A stretch of DNA of 59,803 nucleotides from Komagataeibacter oboediens (GTDB lineage: Bacteria; Pseudomonadota; Alphaproteobacteria; Acetobacterales; Acetobacteraceae): contig NZ_NKTX01000016.1 of assembly GCF_003207815.1 (NCBI RefSeq), positions 1-59,803 of the forward strand, read 5' to 3'. The position numbers and the translations under genes are program-made. The notes under the pieces were generated by a model. The model did no database searches. It was given only the letters and a program-made list of their open reading frames with translations, and was not told the DNA's origin. Every line of letters begins with the position of its first letter. The stretch's first letter is position 1. This document shows, piece by piece, positions 16,844 to 26,031 of this stretch.

Positions 16844-19800
16844 ATTCCGCATTGTCAAATACGGCGCCATTGCTGACCTTGACCTGAATTTCGCCGATGG
16901 CCGTGGGCTGCATGTCATCCATGGCCCCAACGAAGCAGGCAAGAGCACCTGCCTGTCCGCGCTGTCGGATTTCCTGTTTGGCGTCCCGAACCTGTCGCCT
17001 GCGGGGGCGGTGTTTGGCAATGACCAGATCCGGCTGGATGCCCGCCTGCGGCTGGATGACGGGCAGGCCCTGGACCTGAGCCGCCGCAAGGGCCGCAGGA
17101 ATACCCTGCTGGCCCCCGATGGCAAGGCTGTGGCCGACAGCGTGCTGTCGCACCCGCTGGGGGCCATGACGCGTGAACGCTTTGCCGCGCTGTTCGGGCT
17201 GAATGACGAAACCTTGCGTTCCGGCGGGACGGAACTGCTGAAGGCAAACGGGGACATTGGTCGCCTGATCGTGGAGGCAGGCGGCGGCCTGCGCGCGCTG
17301 GTGGAACGGCTGGAGGAAATCGACACGCGGCGCAATGCCCTGTTCGCGCCCCGCCGATCGGCGGAACGCGCGTTCTACAGGGCGCTGGATGACTTCAACG
17401 CGGCGAAGGACAGCCTGAAGGACGCCTCGCTCGGGCATGACGCCTATACCGAACATTGCCGCCTGCGTGATGAAGCCCGCCAGAGCAAGGCCGACATAAG
17501 CCGCGAACAGGACGAACTTCGCCGCCTGCAGGCCCGTCATGAACAGTTGGAAAAGGCGGCGCCCCTGCTGGGTGAGATCAACCGGCTGCACGCGGAACTG
17601 GCTGCGCTGGCCGACCTTGCCGCCCTGCCCGTCGGCATGGGCACCACGATCACCACGACGCTGGAGACATATGACCGCGCCACGGCCCACCATGACGCCA
17701 TGGTGGCGCAGGCCGCGCAGTTACGACAGCAGACAACCCCCACCCCCGCGCAGGTCAGCCTTCAGGACCTGCGCGATCCCATCATGCAGGCCATCCGCCT
17801 TGGCCACGACGTCCGCCAGCACCGTGTGCTGAAGCCTGCGCAGGATGAAAAATGGCGTAGCATAAACGACAGCCTGGCCAGCCTGCGTCGCAGGCTGGGC
17901 AAGGGCACGGATGCCGACCTCCGGCAGTTCATGCCGGACCGTGCGGTACTGGACAGCATTCGTGTGCTGGTGGACACGCAGGCCCGCTGGCGCATCCAGC
18001 ACGACAATCTGGAACAGCAGATGCGCCAGACAGAACTGGCCATTGCGCAGAAGCAGCACCGCATGGCCAGCCTGCAGGCAGCGGGCCGGCACGTGGCACT
18101 GCATGAAGAGACCGCGCCCTTCGCCGCCCTGCCCATGGACATGAAACGGCTGGACATGCGCATGGCGGCACTGGAACAGCGCCAGGCCAGCCTTGCGGCA
18201 CAGGCGCTGGCGCTGGGCAGCGAAACGGTGGACCACCTGCGCCACCTGCCCTGCCCCGACCCGGACAGCGTGCGCGCCGCCATGGACCGCCTGCATAAAC
18301 TACGCATCGAGCACGACCGGCTGGCCGGCACGCTGGCAGCCGAACGCGAACGCCTGACCGGCCTGCAATGCGAACTGGCGCGGCTGGAACAGGCAGGCAG
18401 CACGCTTACAACCGACATGCTGGCCACCGCGCGCGCGCGGCGCGATGCACTGTGGCAGGACATCCGCGCCACATACCTGCACCCTGACCCGGACGCGCCC
18501 GCCTCCACGCGCCTGAGCCAGGTCGTGGCGCTGGACGCCGCCATGGAACAGGTGGACACCCTGTCCACGCAGTTGATGGCGCAGGCCGACCGTATTGCCC
18601 GGATCGAGGGACTGCACCACGATATCAGCCACTGCATGGACAAGATCACTTTCCATGACCGTGGCCGGGCGGAGGTGGAAAGCCGGATGGCCTGCCAGTG
18701 GCAGGATTTCATGGCGCCCTTCCCCGCCCTGCATGCCCATGCCGCAACGCCTGAGGCCCTGCTGGCCTTCGTACAGCAGCGCACGCAACTGCTGGCTGAT
18801 GCCCGGCAGGTCGCAGCCGAACAGGCGGCGCTGGTGGAAGAACGCATCCGCCCGGACGCCATGCGCGACAGGCTGCACCGGCTGGCCCTGCGGCTGGGGA
18901 TCGACCCCACGCCGGACCTGTCCGCGTGCGTGGAAGTCGTCAGCACCGCCGTGCGCATGCATATCAGCGGACATGAAGAATACAGCAGGCTACAGCGTGA
19001 ACGCGATGACCTGCTGCCGCTACAGCAGCAGTTGCGCCAGCAGGCGACAGCCCTGACCGCGGCACAGCAGGAATGGAAACAGCAATGGGCCGCCGCCATG
19101 CAGGCAATCGGCCTTGGCCCCGACGCCCTGCCCGATGTTGCGCGCGACCTTGCCACCGAATGGGCAGCGGCCCCTGCGCAGATCGAACGTCTGGACGAAC
19201 TGCGTGACGCCCGCGCGCAGGCACAGGCCGCCGGGCATGAACTGACGCAGGCCGTCGACGCCATCCGTCCCCGCCTGCCCCTTGCCCTGCCGCCGGACAG
19301 CGTGGCGGCGGCAGGAGAGCTGGAGCAGCACTGGCAGGCGGCAGAAAAAGCGCGGCATCAGCGCGAGGCCCTGCTGCCCGCACTGGCCACGGCCAGCCAG
19401 AGCGTAACCGATAGCGAATCCAGCCTGTCGCATGCCCGCACGGCCATCGAGGCGCTGCTGACCCGCACGCATGCCGACAGCGTGGACGCCCTGCGTACGC
19501 TGGCCGCGCGGCTGGACCAGCGTGACCGGCTGGCCGCCGACCATGCACAGGCACGCGATACCCTGTCCCGCATGACCGACGGGCAGTCCCCCGCCGAGGT
19601 CGAACATGCCCTTGACGGGCGCGACATGCCGGAACTGAAGGCGGAAGCGGCACGTATCCATGACCGGCTGGCCGAACTGCAGCGCCTGCGCGATAACGCG
19701 GTCCGCGCCGAACAGCATGAGGACATGGCGCTGCGTGCATTTGAACATAATACGGATGCGACACAGGCCGCGGCACGGCGCGAGGCGGCCATTACCAGCC

Positions 19801-20342
19801 TGCACCGGATTGTGGAGGAATATGCCGAACTGAGCCTGGCCCGCAAACTGATCGCCGATGCCATTGCCCGCGTGCGGGCGGCGGAACAGGACCCGCTGGT
19901 AACGCGTGCGGGGCAGTTCCTGTCCCTTGCGACCCTGGGCGCGTTCAGCGGCATAAGAACGGAACTCGACCCCCATGGCGAACCCGTGGTGCAGGGCGTG
20001 CGCCATGATGGCAGCACGGTGCCGGTCGCGGCGATGAGCGCGGGCACGCGCGACCAGCTTTTCCTCGCCTTCCGGCTGGCCAGCGTGGAAACCTACTGCA
20101 GATCCGCCGAATCCCTGCCCTTCATCGCCGATGACCTGCTGGTCCAGTTCGATGACGCCCGCAGCCTGAGCACCCTGCGGGTACTGGCGGATTTTGCCCG
20201 CACCACGCAGGTGCTGCTGTTCACCCACCACGACAGCATACGCGACATGACGCGCGCCCTGCGGGCGGACATGCGTGACAGGGACGTTACAATCAACCTG
20301 CTGGAACTGCCCCGCGCTCCCGTTGCCGTATCAGGAAACTGA
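16824..20342 (+). CDS. yhaN: YhaN-type AAA ATPase (SbcC/Rad50-like)
   Basis: A protein of about 1172 residues with SMC/Rad50 layout. The Walker A motif GPNEAGKST is at residues 34-42. The central ~900 residues are rich in Glu, Gln, Arg, Leu and Ala heptads, forming long coiled coils. The C-terminal half-site has the signature MSAGTRDQLFLAFRLA (about 1066) and Walker B PFIADDLLVQFDD (about 1100). It is the ATPase partner of the overlapping yhaO gene, expected to bring DNA ends to the nuclease. ATG 16830 is an equally possible start (1170 residues). A dispersed hairpin repeat lies just downstream and may terminate transcription. Confidence 0.88.
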   Translation: MTMRISEFRIVKYGAIADLDLNFADGRGLHVIHGPNEAGKSTCLSALSDFLFGVPNLSPAGAVFGNDQIRLDARLRLDDGQALDLSRRKGRRNTLLAPDGKAVADSVLSHPLGAMTRERFAALFGLNDETLRSGGTELLKANGDIGRLIVEAGGGLRALVERLEEIDTRRNALFAPRRSAERAFYRALDDFNAAKDSLKDASLGHDAYTEHCRLRDEARQSKADISREQDELRRLQARHEQLEKAAPLLGEINRLHAELAALADLAALPVGMGTTITTTLETYDRATAHHDAMVAQAAQLRQQTTPTPAQVSLQDLRDPIMQAIRLGHDVRQHRVLKPAQDEKWRSINDSLASLRRRLGKGTDADLRQFMPDRAVLDSIRVLVDTQARWRIQHDNLEQQMRQTELAIAQKQHRMASLQAAGRHVALHEETAPFAALPMDMKRLDMRMAALEQRQASLAAQALALGSETVDHLRHLPCPDPDSVRAAMDRLHKLRIEHDRLAGTLAAERERLTGLQCELARLEQAGSTLTTDMLATARARRDALWQDIRATYLHPDPDAPASTRLSQVVALDAAMEQVDTLSTQLMAQADRIARIEGLHHDISHCMDKITFHDRGRAEVESRMACQWQDFMAPFPALHAHAATPEALLAFVQQRTQLLADARQVAAEQAALVEERIRPDAMRDRLHRLALRLGIDPTPDLSACVEVVSTAVRMHISGHEEYSRLQRERDDLLPLQQQLRQQATALTAAQQEWKQQWAAAMQAIGLGPDALPDVARDLATEWAAAPAQIERLDELRDARAQAQAAGHELTQAVDAIRPRLPLALPPDSVAAAGELEQHWQAAEKARHQREALLPALATASQSVTDSESSLSHARTAIEALLTRTHADSVDALRTLAARLDQRDRLAADHAQARDTLSRMTDGQSPAEVEHALDGRDMPELKAEAARIHDRLAELQRLRDNAVRAEQHEDMALRAFEHNTDATQAAARREAAITSLHRIVEEYAELSLARKLIADAIARVRAAEQDPLVTRAGQFLSLATLGAFSGIRTELDPHGEPVVQGVRHDGSTVPVAAMSAGTRDQLFLAFRLASVETYCRSAESLPFIADDLLVQFDDARSLSTLRVLADFARTTQVLLFTHHDSIRDMTRALRADMRDRDVTINLLELPRAPVAVSGN

Positions 20343-20388
20343 CGCAGTGAACGGGCTGGCCGATAACTGGCCATCAATGAAAAAATAA

Positions 20389-20470
20389 GAAAGTTTCCGG
20401 ATGCCGTCTTCCTTTAAAAAAGCGGCATTCCCCGGAAGTTTTTCGGGAAAAGTTTTCCCAAAAATGTCCT
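20389..20470. repeat. Intergenic hairpin repeat, copy B
   Basis: The segment AAGTTTCCGGATGCCG, then AAAAAAGCGGCATTCCCCGG and AAGTTTTTCGGGAAAAG, shares a block order with copy E (34630-34700). The segment CCCGAAAAACTTCCGGGG can fold as a hairpin. It sits between convergent yhaN and the Gln/Met-rich gene. Confidence 0.55.
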
Positions 20471-20504
20471 TGTGCTGCGCTGGCCATTTCGGCAGGCAGG
20501 CGTT

Positions 20505-21017
20505 TTACCAGTTCTGCGGTCCCTGCATCATCTGCCTGCGCTGCTGGTCCTGCTGCTGCATCTGCATATGCTGCTGGCGCAACTGTTCATCCTGCTGACG
20601 GAACTGCTGTTGCATCTGCTGCATCTGCTGCTGTTGCTGCATGCGGAACTGCTCACGCTGGCGGGCGATCTGTTCACGGCCACCGGGCTGGTTGCCCATC
20701 TGGCGTTCCTGCTGATCCAGCTGCATCTGCTGCTGGCGGAACTGCTGCCGCATCTGCTGCATCTGCTGGTCGCGCTGCATGTTCATCTGCTGTTCCTGCT
20801 GGCGCTGCTGCATGTCCTGTTGCCGAAACTGCTGCTGCATCTGCTGCGCCTGCTGGGCACGCTGCATGTTCATCTGCTGTTCCTGCTGACGCTGCTGCAT
20901 CTGCTGCTGCTGAAACTGCTGCATGTCAGGCTGGGCCTGCGCGCCCACCGTCATGATGGTGACGCCCAGCAGCGCTGCGCACAGATACCCCGCGCCGGTC
21001 CGGATCGTGGATGCCAT
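20505..21017 (-). CDS. Exported Gln/Met-rich low-complexity repeat protein
   Basis: It has 170 residues from ATG 21015-21017. The signal peptide is about residues 1-28 (hydrophobic core GYLCAALLGVTIMTVGAQA, cleavage near AQA-QP). The rest is almost wholly Gln, Met, Arg, Asp and Glu in imperfect 30-35-residue repeats built from MQQRQQEQQMNMQR and MQQQFRQQ units, with one GNQPGG break. Such sequence is predicted to be helical or coiled, with no cysteine and no enzyme motif. The repeat DNA is CTG/CAG-like, so the opposite strand is open as a Leu-rich frame; I reject that frame. It follows nadC by 40 bases on the same strand. Function unknown; Met-rich periplasmic proteins sometimes bind copper or scavenge oxidants, which is only a suggestion. 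Confidence 0.7.
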   Translation of the reverse strand: MASTIRTGAGYLCAALLGVTIMTVGAQAQPDMQQFQQQQMQQRQQEQQMNMQRAQQAQQMQQQFRQQDMQQRQQEQQMNMQRDQQMQQMRQQFRQQQMQLDQQERQMGNQPGGREQIARQREQFRMQQQQQMQQMQQQFRQQDEQLRQQHMQMQQQDQQRRQMMQGPQNW

Positions 21018-21057
21018 GATGGTTCTCCCGTGTATGGATACCGTCCTTCCTACAGGA

Positions 21058-21912
21058 TCAGGGCAGGTAATCCAGTCCGATATCCATGACACGCACGGTA
21101 TGGGTCAGCCAGCCAAGGGAAATCAGATCCACCCCCGCCTGCGCCACGGCCGTGACCGTATGGGGCGTGATACCACCCGAGGCTTCGGTCAGGGCACGGC
21201 CATCGACAGTCCGCACGGCCTCACGCAGCATGTCGGGGGGCATGTTATCCAGCAGGAAGACATCAACGCCGCCTGTCTCCAGCCCCTCGCGCAGTTGCGC
21301 CAGCGTATCGACCTCCAGCTCGATGCGCACCAGATGCCCTGCGGCCCGGCGCGCCCGGTCCACCGCAGCCGTAATCCCGCCGGCAAAGGCGATATGGTTG
21401 TCCTTGATCAGGATGGCGTCATCCAGGCCAAAACGGTGGTTGCTGCCGCCACCAGCCCGGACCGCATATTTCTGGATTGCCCGCAGGCCGGGCATGGTCT
21501 TGCGCGTGCAGGTGATGCTGGCGCGATAGGGACGGACCAGTTCAACCAGTTGCGCCGTAGCCGTTGCGATCCCGCTGAGATGCGACAGGAAATTGAGACC
21601 CACGCGCTCCCCCGACAGGATGCCACGCGCAGGCCCGCGCACCGTCGCAAGACGGGCGCCACGTGTTACCACGTCACCATCGCGCACATGGGGTTCGAAC
21701 ACGATGCGCGGGTCCATGAGCGCAAAGGACAGCCGCGCCATGTCCAGACCGGCAATCACCCCGTCCTGCCGCGCGGCCAGCACGGCAGAGACACCAGCAT
21801 CCCCGTCTACGATCACGGCATCGGTCGTCAGGTCGCCCGCGCGGCCCAGATCCTCCAGCAGGCCCGCACGCACGAGCGGTTCCAGCATGATATCGGGCAG
21901 GGAATGGATCAT
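21058..21912 (-). CDS. nadC: Nicotinate-nucleotide pyrophosphorylase (carboxylating)
   Basis: NadC (284 residues) converts quinolinate and PRPP to nicotinate mononucleotide, the third step of de novo NAD synthesis. The family motifs are TCTRKTMPGLRAIQKYAVRAGGGSNHRFGLDDAILIKDNHI, IELEVDTLAQL, LLDNM and EASGGITPHTV, and length is normal. It ends the nadABC operon and overlaps nadB by 4 bases (ATGA), indicating translational coupling. Confidence 0.96.
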   Translation of the reverse strand: MIHSLPDIMLEPLVRAGLLEDLGRAGDLTTDAVIVDGDAGVSAVLAARQDGVIAGLDMARLSFALMDPRIVFEPHVRDGDVVTRGARLATVRGPARGILSGERVGLNFLSHLSGIATATAQLVELVRPYRASITCTRKTMPGLRAIQKYAVRAGGGSNHRFGLDDAILIKDNHIAFAGGITAAVDRARRAAGHLVRIELEVDTLAQLREGLETGGVDVFLLDNMPPDMLREAVRTVDGRALTEASGGITPHTVTAVAQAGVDLISLGWLTHTVRVMDIGLDYLP

Positions 21913-23477
21913 GGGGCGTGTCTTTCATTCATGGACGGGATGGCGGGTACGGGCACATCATGCATATCCGCAAGCCGGGCCTGCAGGTCCGCCAGCCGAA
22001 AGCGCGAGGGCGCAGCAGTCGCCATGGCGTAGGGATAATCACTGCGGAAATGGCCGCCCCGGCTTTCACGGCGCAGGCTGGCGGCCAGAAGGATCGAGGC
22101 ACAGACCAGCCCGACATCCGTGCCCATGAAGGGCATGACCTGTTTCAGGCCCGAACGCAGGCTGTCACCCGTGCGGATCACCCCGGCATGATGGCTCATG
22201 ATCCGGCGCAGGGCGGCCGGTGGGGGACATGCGGCCAGGTCATGCGGCAGGCGGGCGATATCGGGCACAGGAACGCAGGACGTCGTGCAGCCATCAAGTT
22301 CGTGGCCGATCCATGTGCCGAACGCCACGGCTTCCAGCAGGGAATTGCTGGCCAGCCGGTTGGCGCCATGCAGGCCGGTGCATGCTACCTCTCCTGCTGC
22401 CCACAGGCCCGCGACACCGGTCCGCCCCCGATGATCCACCATGATGCCCCCCATATGGTAATGGGCGGCGGGACGGACGGGAATCGGCTGCGTTACGGGA
22501 TTGATGCCATGGGCCATGCACAGCGCATATATGGCAGGGAAATGCCGGGGAAAGGCCGCGCCCACAGCCGCACGGGCATCAAGATACACACTGTGACCTG
22601 CCATCATGTGACGCCAGACCGCACGCGATACGCTGTCGCGCGTGGCGAGTTCACTGGTAAAGCGTTCGCCCGTTTCATCAATCAGGGCAGCCCCTTCGCC
22701 CCGCACGGCCTCGCTGACCAGGCACAGGCGCTGCCCTTCCGGCCCGGCGGACAGGGCAGTCGGGTGAAACTGCACGAATTCCATATTGCCCAGCACTGCG
22801 CCCGCGCGCGCGGCCATGGCAAGGCCACTGCCGGTAGCCCCGGCGGGATTGGTGGTATCGGCAAACAGGCCGCCTGCCCCGCCGGTGGCCAGCACGACCG
22901 CCGGGGTGGACAGCGTGACAGTGCGCCCGCCAATATCCAGCACGCCCCCCGCCACCGCGCCATCATGCACCAACAGGTCATGCGCATGGGCCTGTTCCAC
23001 CACCGTGATGCGCGGGGTCTGCCGCACGCGGGCAACCAGCGCGCGCATGATGGTGGCCCCCGTTGCATCTTCCCCCGCATGAACGATGCGCCGCCGCCCA
23101 TGGGCGGCTTCCAGGCCCAGTTGCAGGCTGCCATCCGCATGCCTGTCCCACCGCACGCCAAGCCCGGCCAGCTGTTCCACCGCCGCCGGCGCGCAGGCTG
23201 TCACACGGTCGACCACTGCGGCAGTACATAATCCCGCCCCCGCCGCCAGTGTATCCGCCGCATGCAGCGTGGGCGTATCATCCGCCCCCACGGCCGCGGC
23301 CATTCCCCCCTGCGCCAGCATGCTGGCGGCAGCGGGCGGGCGCATGTCATCCAGCCGTCCGGCGCATGCCAGCACGCATGGCCGCGTAGTGGACAGTGCG
23401 ACCATGACGCCCGCCAGTCCCCCGCCGATGATCAGCGGCTGTCCGGCAAGCTGGCCCGGCGGCGGCAGGGTGGTCAT
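21909..23477 (-). CDS. nadB: L-aspartate oxidase
   Basis: NadB (522 residues) is the FAD enzyme that oxidises L-aspartate to iminoaspartate, the substrate of NadA. The N-terminal FAD-binding site is [15 protein letters not shown]. Further family motifs are [45 protein letters not shown], the QFHPTAL segment, and [45 protein letters not shown] near residues 355-400. It overlaps nadA and nadC by 4 bases on each side. Confidence 0.96.
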   Translation of the reverse strand: MTTLPPPGQLAGQPLIIGGGLAGVMVALSTTRPCVLACAGRLDDMRPPAAASMLAQGGMAAAVGADDTPTLHAADTLAAGAGLCTAAVVDRVTACAPAAVEQLAGLGVRWDRHADGSLQLGLEAAHGRRRIVHAGEDATGATIMRALVARVRQTPRITVVEQAHAHDLLVHDGAVAGGVLDIGGRTVTLSTPAVVLATGGAGGLFADTTNPAGATGSGLAMAARAGAVLGNMEFVQFHPTALSAGPEGQRLCLVSEAVRGEGAALIDETGERFTSELATRDSVSRAVWRHMMAGHSVYLDARAAVGAAFPRHFPAIYALCMAHGINPVTQPIPVRPAAHYHMGGIMVDHRGRTGVAGLWAAGEVACTGLHGANRLASNSLLEAVAFGTWIGHELDGCTTSCVPVPDIARLPHDLAACPPPAALRRIMSHHAGVIRTGDSLRSGLKQVMPFMGTDVGLVCASILLAASLRRESRGGHFRSDYPYAMATAAPSRFRLADLQARLADMHDVPVPAIPSMNERHAP

Positions 23478-24454
23478 ATCGCCAGCATGCGTTCAACGGC
23501 GCGGCGGCCACGGCTGGCCAGTTCGGGGTCCAGCGTGACCTCATGCGTCATGTTTTCCAACGACTGGCGGATATTGGACAGAGTAATGCGTTTCATGTGC
23601 GGGCACATGTTGCATGGACGCACGAATTCGGTCTGCGGATACTGCACCGCAAGGTTGTCGCTCATGGAACATTCGGTCACCAGCAGGATGCGGCTGCCGG
23701 TATGCTCGCGCACGAAATCACCCATCATGGCGGTAGACCCGCTGAAATCGGATGCCGCCACCACTTCGGGCGGGCATTCAGGGTGGGCAAGGACCACAAG
23801 CCCAGGGTGGTCGGCGCGCATGCGCTCGATTTCCTGCGGGGTGAAGCGTTCATGCACCTCGCAGTGACCAGCCCATGTGATCATCCTGATGCCGGTCTCG
23901 GCTTCGATGTTGCGGGCCAGGAATTCATCAGGGATCATGATGACACGGTCGCTGCCAAGGCTTTCCACCACCCGCTTCGCATTGCCTGACGTGCAGCAGA
24001 TATCGCTTTCGGCTTTCACCTCGGCTGAGGTGTTGACGTAGGTGACAACCGGCACGCCGGGATAGCGTTCACGCAGCAGGCGCACGTCCCGCCCGGTAAT
24101 GGAATCAGCCAGCGAACAGCCCGCATGCAGGTCGGGGATCAGCACGGTGCTATGCGGGTTCAGCATCTTGGCCGTTTCCGCCATGAAATGGACGCCCGCC
24201 ATGACGATCACGTCCGCATCCGTTTCCTGTGCCTCCCGCGCCAGGGCAAGGCTGTCGCCACGGATATCGGCCACGCAGTGAAATATCTCGGGCGTCTGGT
24301 AGTTATGCGCGAGGATGACGGCGTTGCGTTCGCGCTTGAGCGCTTCGATCGCGCGGATATCCTCGACAAACGTCTCCCATTCCATTTCGGGGACCAGATG
24401 CCGCACGCGGTCATACAGCCCGTCTGTTTCGCCACGCGGCGTAATCCGGTTCAT
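23474..24454 (-). CDS. nadA: Quinolinate synthase (4Fe-4S)
   Basis: NadA (326 residues) condenses iminoaspartate and dihydroxyacetone phosphate to quinolinate using a [4Fe-4S] cluster. Candidate cluster cysteines are in [20 protein letters not shown] and [10 protein letters not shown]. The [14 protein letters not shown] start motif and the [12 protein letters not shown] segment are typical. I chose ATG 24452-24454 for its AAGGGAGAA site; ATG 24473-24475 is the alternative. It is the first gene of nadABC, and a NadQ-type dyad lies about 36 bases upstream. Confidence 0.95.
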   Translation of the reverse strand: MNRITPRGETDGLYDRVRHLVPEMEWETFVEDIRAIEALKRERNAVILAHNYQTPEIFHCVADIRGDSLALAREAQETDADVIVMAGVHFMAETAKMLNPHSTVLIPDLHAGCSLADSITGRDVRLLRERYPGVPVVTYVNTSAEVKAESDICCTSGNAKRVVESLGSDRVIMIPDEFLARNIEAETGIRMITWAGHCEVHERFTPQEIERMRADHPGLVVLAHPECPPEVVAASDFSGSTAMMGDFVREHTGSRILLVTECSMSDNLAVQYPQTEFVRPCNMCPHMKRITLSNIRQSLENMTHEVTLDPELASRGRRAVERMLAI

Positions 24455-24489
24455 GCCTGTTCTCCCTTCGCCCATCCTGTCGCGCTATT

Positions 24490-24508
24490 TATGCTCATAT
24501 TGAGTATA
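24490..24508. promoter_or_regulatory. Probable NadQ operator in front of nadABC
   Basis: TATGCTCA-TAT-TGAGTATA is a 19-bp dyad with one mismatch between the arms. It lies between the NadQ-like regulator gene and nadA, just before the nadA start. Its form agrees with my recollection of operators assigned to the NadQ family, but this is from memory. Confidence 0.65.
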
Positions 24509-24595
24509 AGCCGGGCGGCAGGGGCCGGTTGGACAGTTCCAATGGGAAACAAGCCTCTTGTCAATCAGGTTTTTCGTGAGATCCCGTTTTTCCCA

Positions 24596-25498
24596 TCAGG
24601 GCTGGGCCAATGGAATCTTGGTGCCTGCCAGGTACCGCGCCTGTCTGACTTCCCCACAGAAACGGTACAGCCGGGCGGGTCTGCCGCCGGTATGTTCCTC
24701 AATTCCGCCTGTTTCTTCAACGAGTTGCTGCTGCATGATCAGGCGGCGGAAATTCTGTTTATGGATATGGACCCCCGACAGGCTTTCCATCACGCGCTGT
24801 AACTGCAGCAGCGTGAATTCCTCCGGCATCAGTTCAAACACGACCGGCCGGTAACGTATCTTTGCACGTAACCGCGCCATGCCGGTGGCCAGTATGCGCC
24901 GGTGGTCGTGATGCATGGCCCGCCCTGGCACGGTGCTTTCGGGTGTGCAGCCCGCTTCCGCCACCAGCCCGGCTTCATACAGCAGTTCATAGCGTTGCAG
25001 CACCAGTTCGTCATTCCACGCCACCATGTCACCAATGGCGAACAGGGTGACACAGCGCTGCCACTGCCGCACGCGCACGGCCGCGTTGTCCATGCCCGCC
25101 ACCCATTTGCATAACAGGCGTTCGATAATGGTCAGGCAGTCCCGCCCCGCATCCGTCTTGCAGTTTTCCCACGGGAAATAGTCATACCAGTCCCGCCAGC
25201 CTGTCTCCCCCGCGTGGCTGCGGGTCAGAGCCAGATAGGAAATGGCGATCATCCTGCCCTGTTCCGCGCCCAGCAGGCGGTCATGATCGGCAAAGGTGTA
25301 CAGCTGTTCCACATGCCCGATGGGGTGACCGGTCTGACGTTCCACCCATGCCCGGACACCTGCCTGCAGGGACCGATGGGTACTTTCCAGCGGGCCGGAC
25401 GGCAGCAGCCTGCCGTGGTCGATCGTCATGACCTGCGGCACGTCATCCCGCACGGCCGTCAGGACAGCAATCAGTTCGATCATCATCTGGGTTGTCAT
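24596..25498 (-). CDS. nadQ: NadQ-type transcriptional regulator of NAD biosynthesis
   Basis: A 300-residue protein. The N-terminal ~190 residues resemble the Nudix-like domain of NrtR/NadQ regulators (VPQVMTIDHGRLLPSGPLESTHRSLQAGVRAWVERQTG, ISYLALTRS, DWYDYFPWEN). The C-terminal winged helix is EFTLLQLQRVMESLSGVHIHKQNFRRLIMQQQLVEETGG followed by GGRPARLYRFCGEVR. The DNA-binding part is close to NrtR. It should sense a nicotinamide metabolite and repress nadABC by binding the dyad immediately downstream of its own gene. The Nudix catalytic box is not recognisable, in line with a purely regulatory role. The assignment rests on domain order and position beside nadA. Confidence 0.82.
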   Translation of the reverse strand: MTTQMMIELIAVLTAVRDDVPQVMTIDHGRLLPSGPLESTHRSLQAGVRAWVERQTGHPIGHVEQLYTFADHDRLLGAEQGRMIAISYLALTRSHAGETGWRDWYDYFPWENCKTDAGRDCLTIIERLLCKWVAGMDNAAVRVRQWQRCVTLFAIGDMVAWNDELVLQRYELLYEAGLVAEAGCTPESTVPGRAMHHDHRRILATGMARLRAKIRYRPVVFELMPEEFTLLQLQRVMESLSGVHIHKQNFRRLIMQQQLVEETGGIEEHTGGRPARLYRFCGEVRQARYLAGTKIPLAQP

Positions 25499-25770
25499 GT
25501 CGGGACATGCATATCATGCCGCCCGCTGGTGTGGGGAGTGAATTCCCCTCCCCGTCCCGCAGGCCGCAGGCATGGCAGCGATGGGGAACTGGAAAAAAAC
25601 CACTGCATGATTATGGAATGCGCTGCCGTGTCCCTATGCCACAATGCGTAATTTCATTACAGTTTCCGCCTTTGGCGCCGGGGGGCATGATGCGCCCCGC
25701 GTGCCCGTATCAGCCGGACAGGATGGCATGACGGCATCCTGCCATTACCACAGGACCGGGTCAGACAGGC

Positions 25771-26028
25771 ATGCATGATCACGACAGGCAGGACAACGAC
25801 ACCGGGATCATGCCCGCCATCTCCCTTCCCGTGCTGCTGGTTGGCATTGTCCTGCCGTTCTGTCTGGTGATCGGGGGGTGTCTGGCGCTTCAGGCGTTCC
25901 GGATGGCATTATTCGGCATTCCGCTTGAAATGATCTGGATGTTCGCCTGTTTCATTCTGGTGCCGGCGTGCCTGACCGTGTGCTGGAACCTGTCACCACC
26001 CGGGCCAGACGGAAAGCAGGTAAAATAA
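25771..26028 (+). CDS. DUF3311-type small membrane protein, symporter partner
   Basis: An 85-residue protein with two membrane segments (about residues 19-42 and 54-74) separated by the family-like turn FRMALFGIPLEMIWMF. DUF3311 proteins are commonly encoded just before sodium:solute symporters of the SSS family and are thought to be accessory subunits. Here the symporter starts 4 bases after the stop, so the two are co-translated. A later ATG (25810) could be the true start, giving a 72-residue protein. Confidence 0.7.
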   Translation: MHDHDRQDNDTGIMPAISLPVLLVGIVLPFCLVIGGCLALQAFRMALFGIPLEMIWMFACFILVPACLTVCWNLSPPGPDGKQVK

Positions 26029-26031
26029 GGC

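Noticed and set aside
17762-19264. 500-codon Ser/Arg/Cys-rich frame on the minus strand
   Set aside because: It is antisense to the coiled-coil region of yhaN, whose biased codons keep the other strand open.
20472-21089. Leu/His-rich frame on the plus strand (LLLHLHMLLAQL...)
   Set aside because: It is the complement of the CAG/CTG-type repeats of the Gln/Met-rich gene. The minus-strand frame has a proper signal peptide and start; this one does not.
21918-23231. 437-codon open frame on the plus strand
   Set aside because: It is antisense to nadB, which is certain; no motif.
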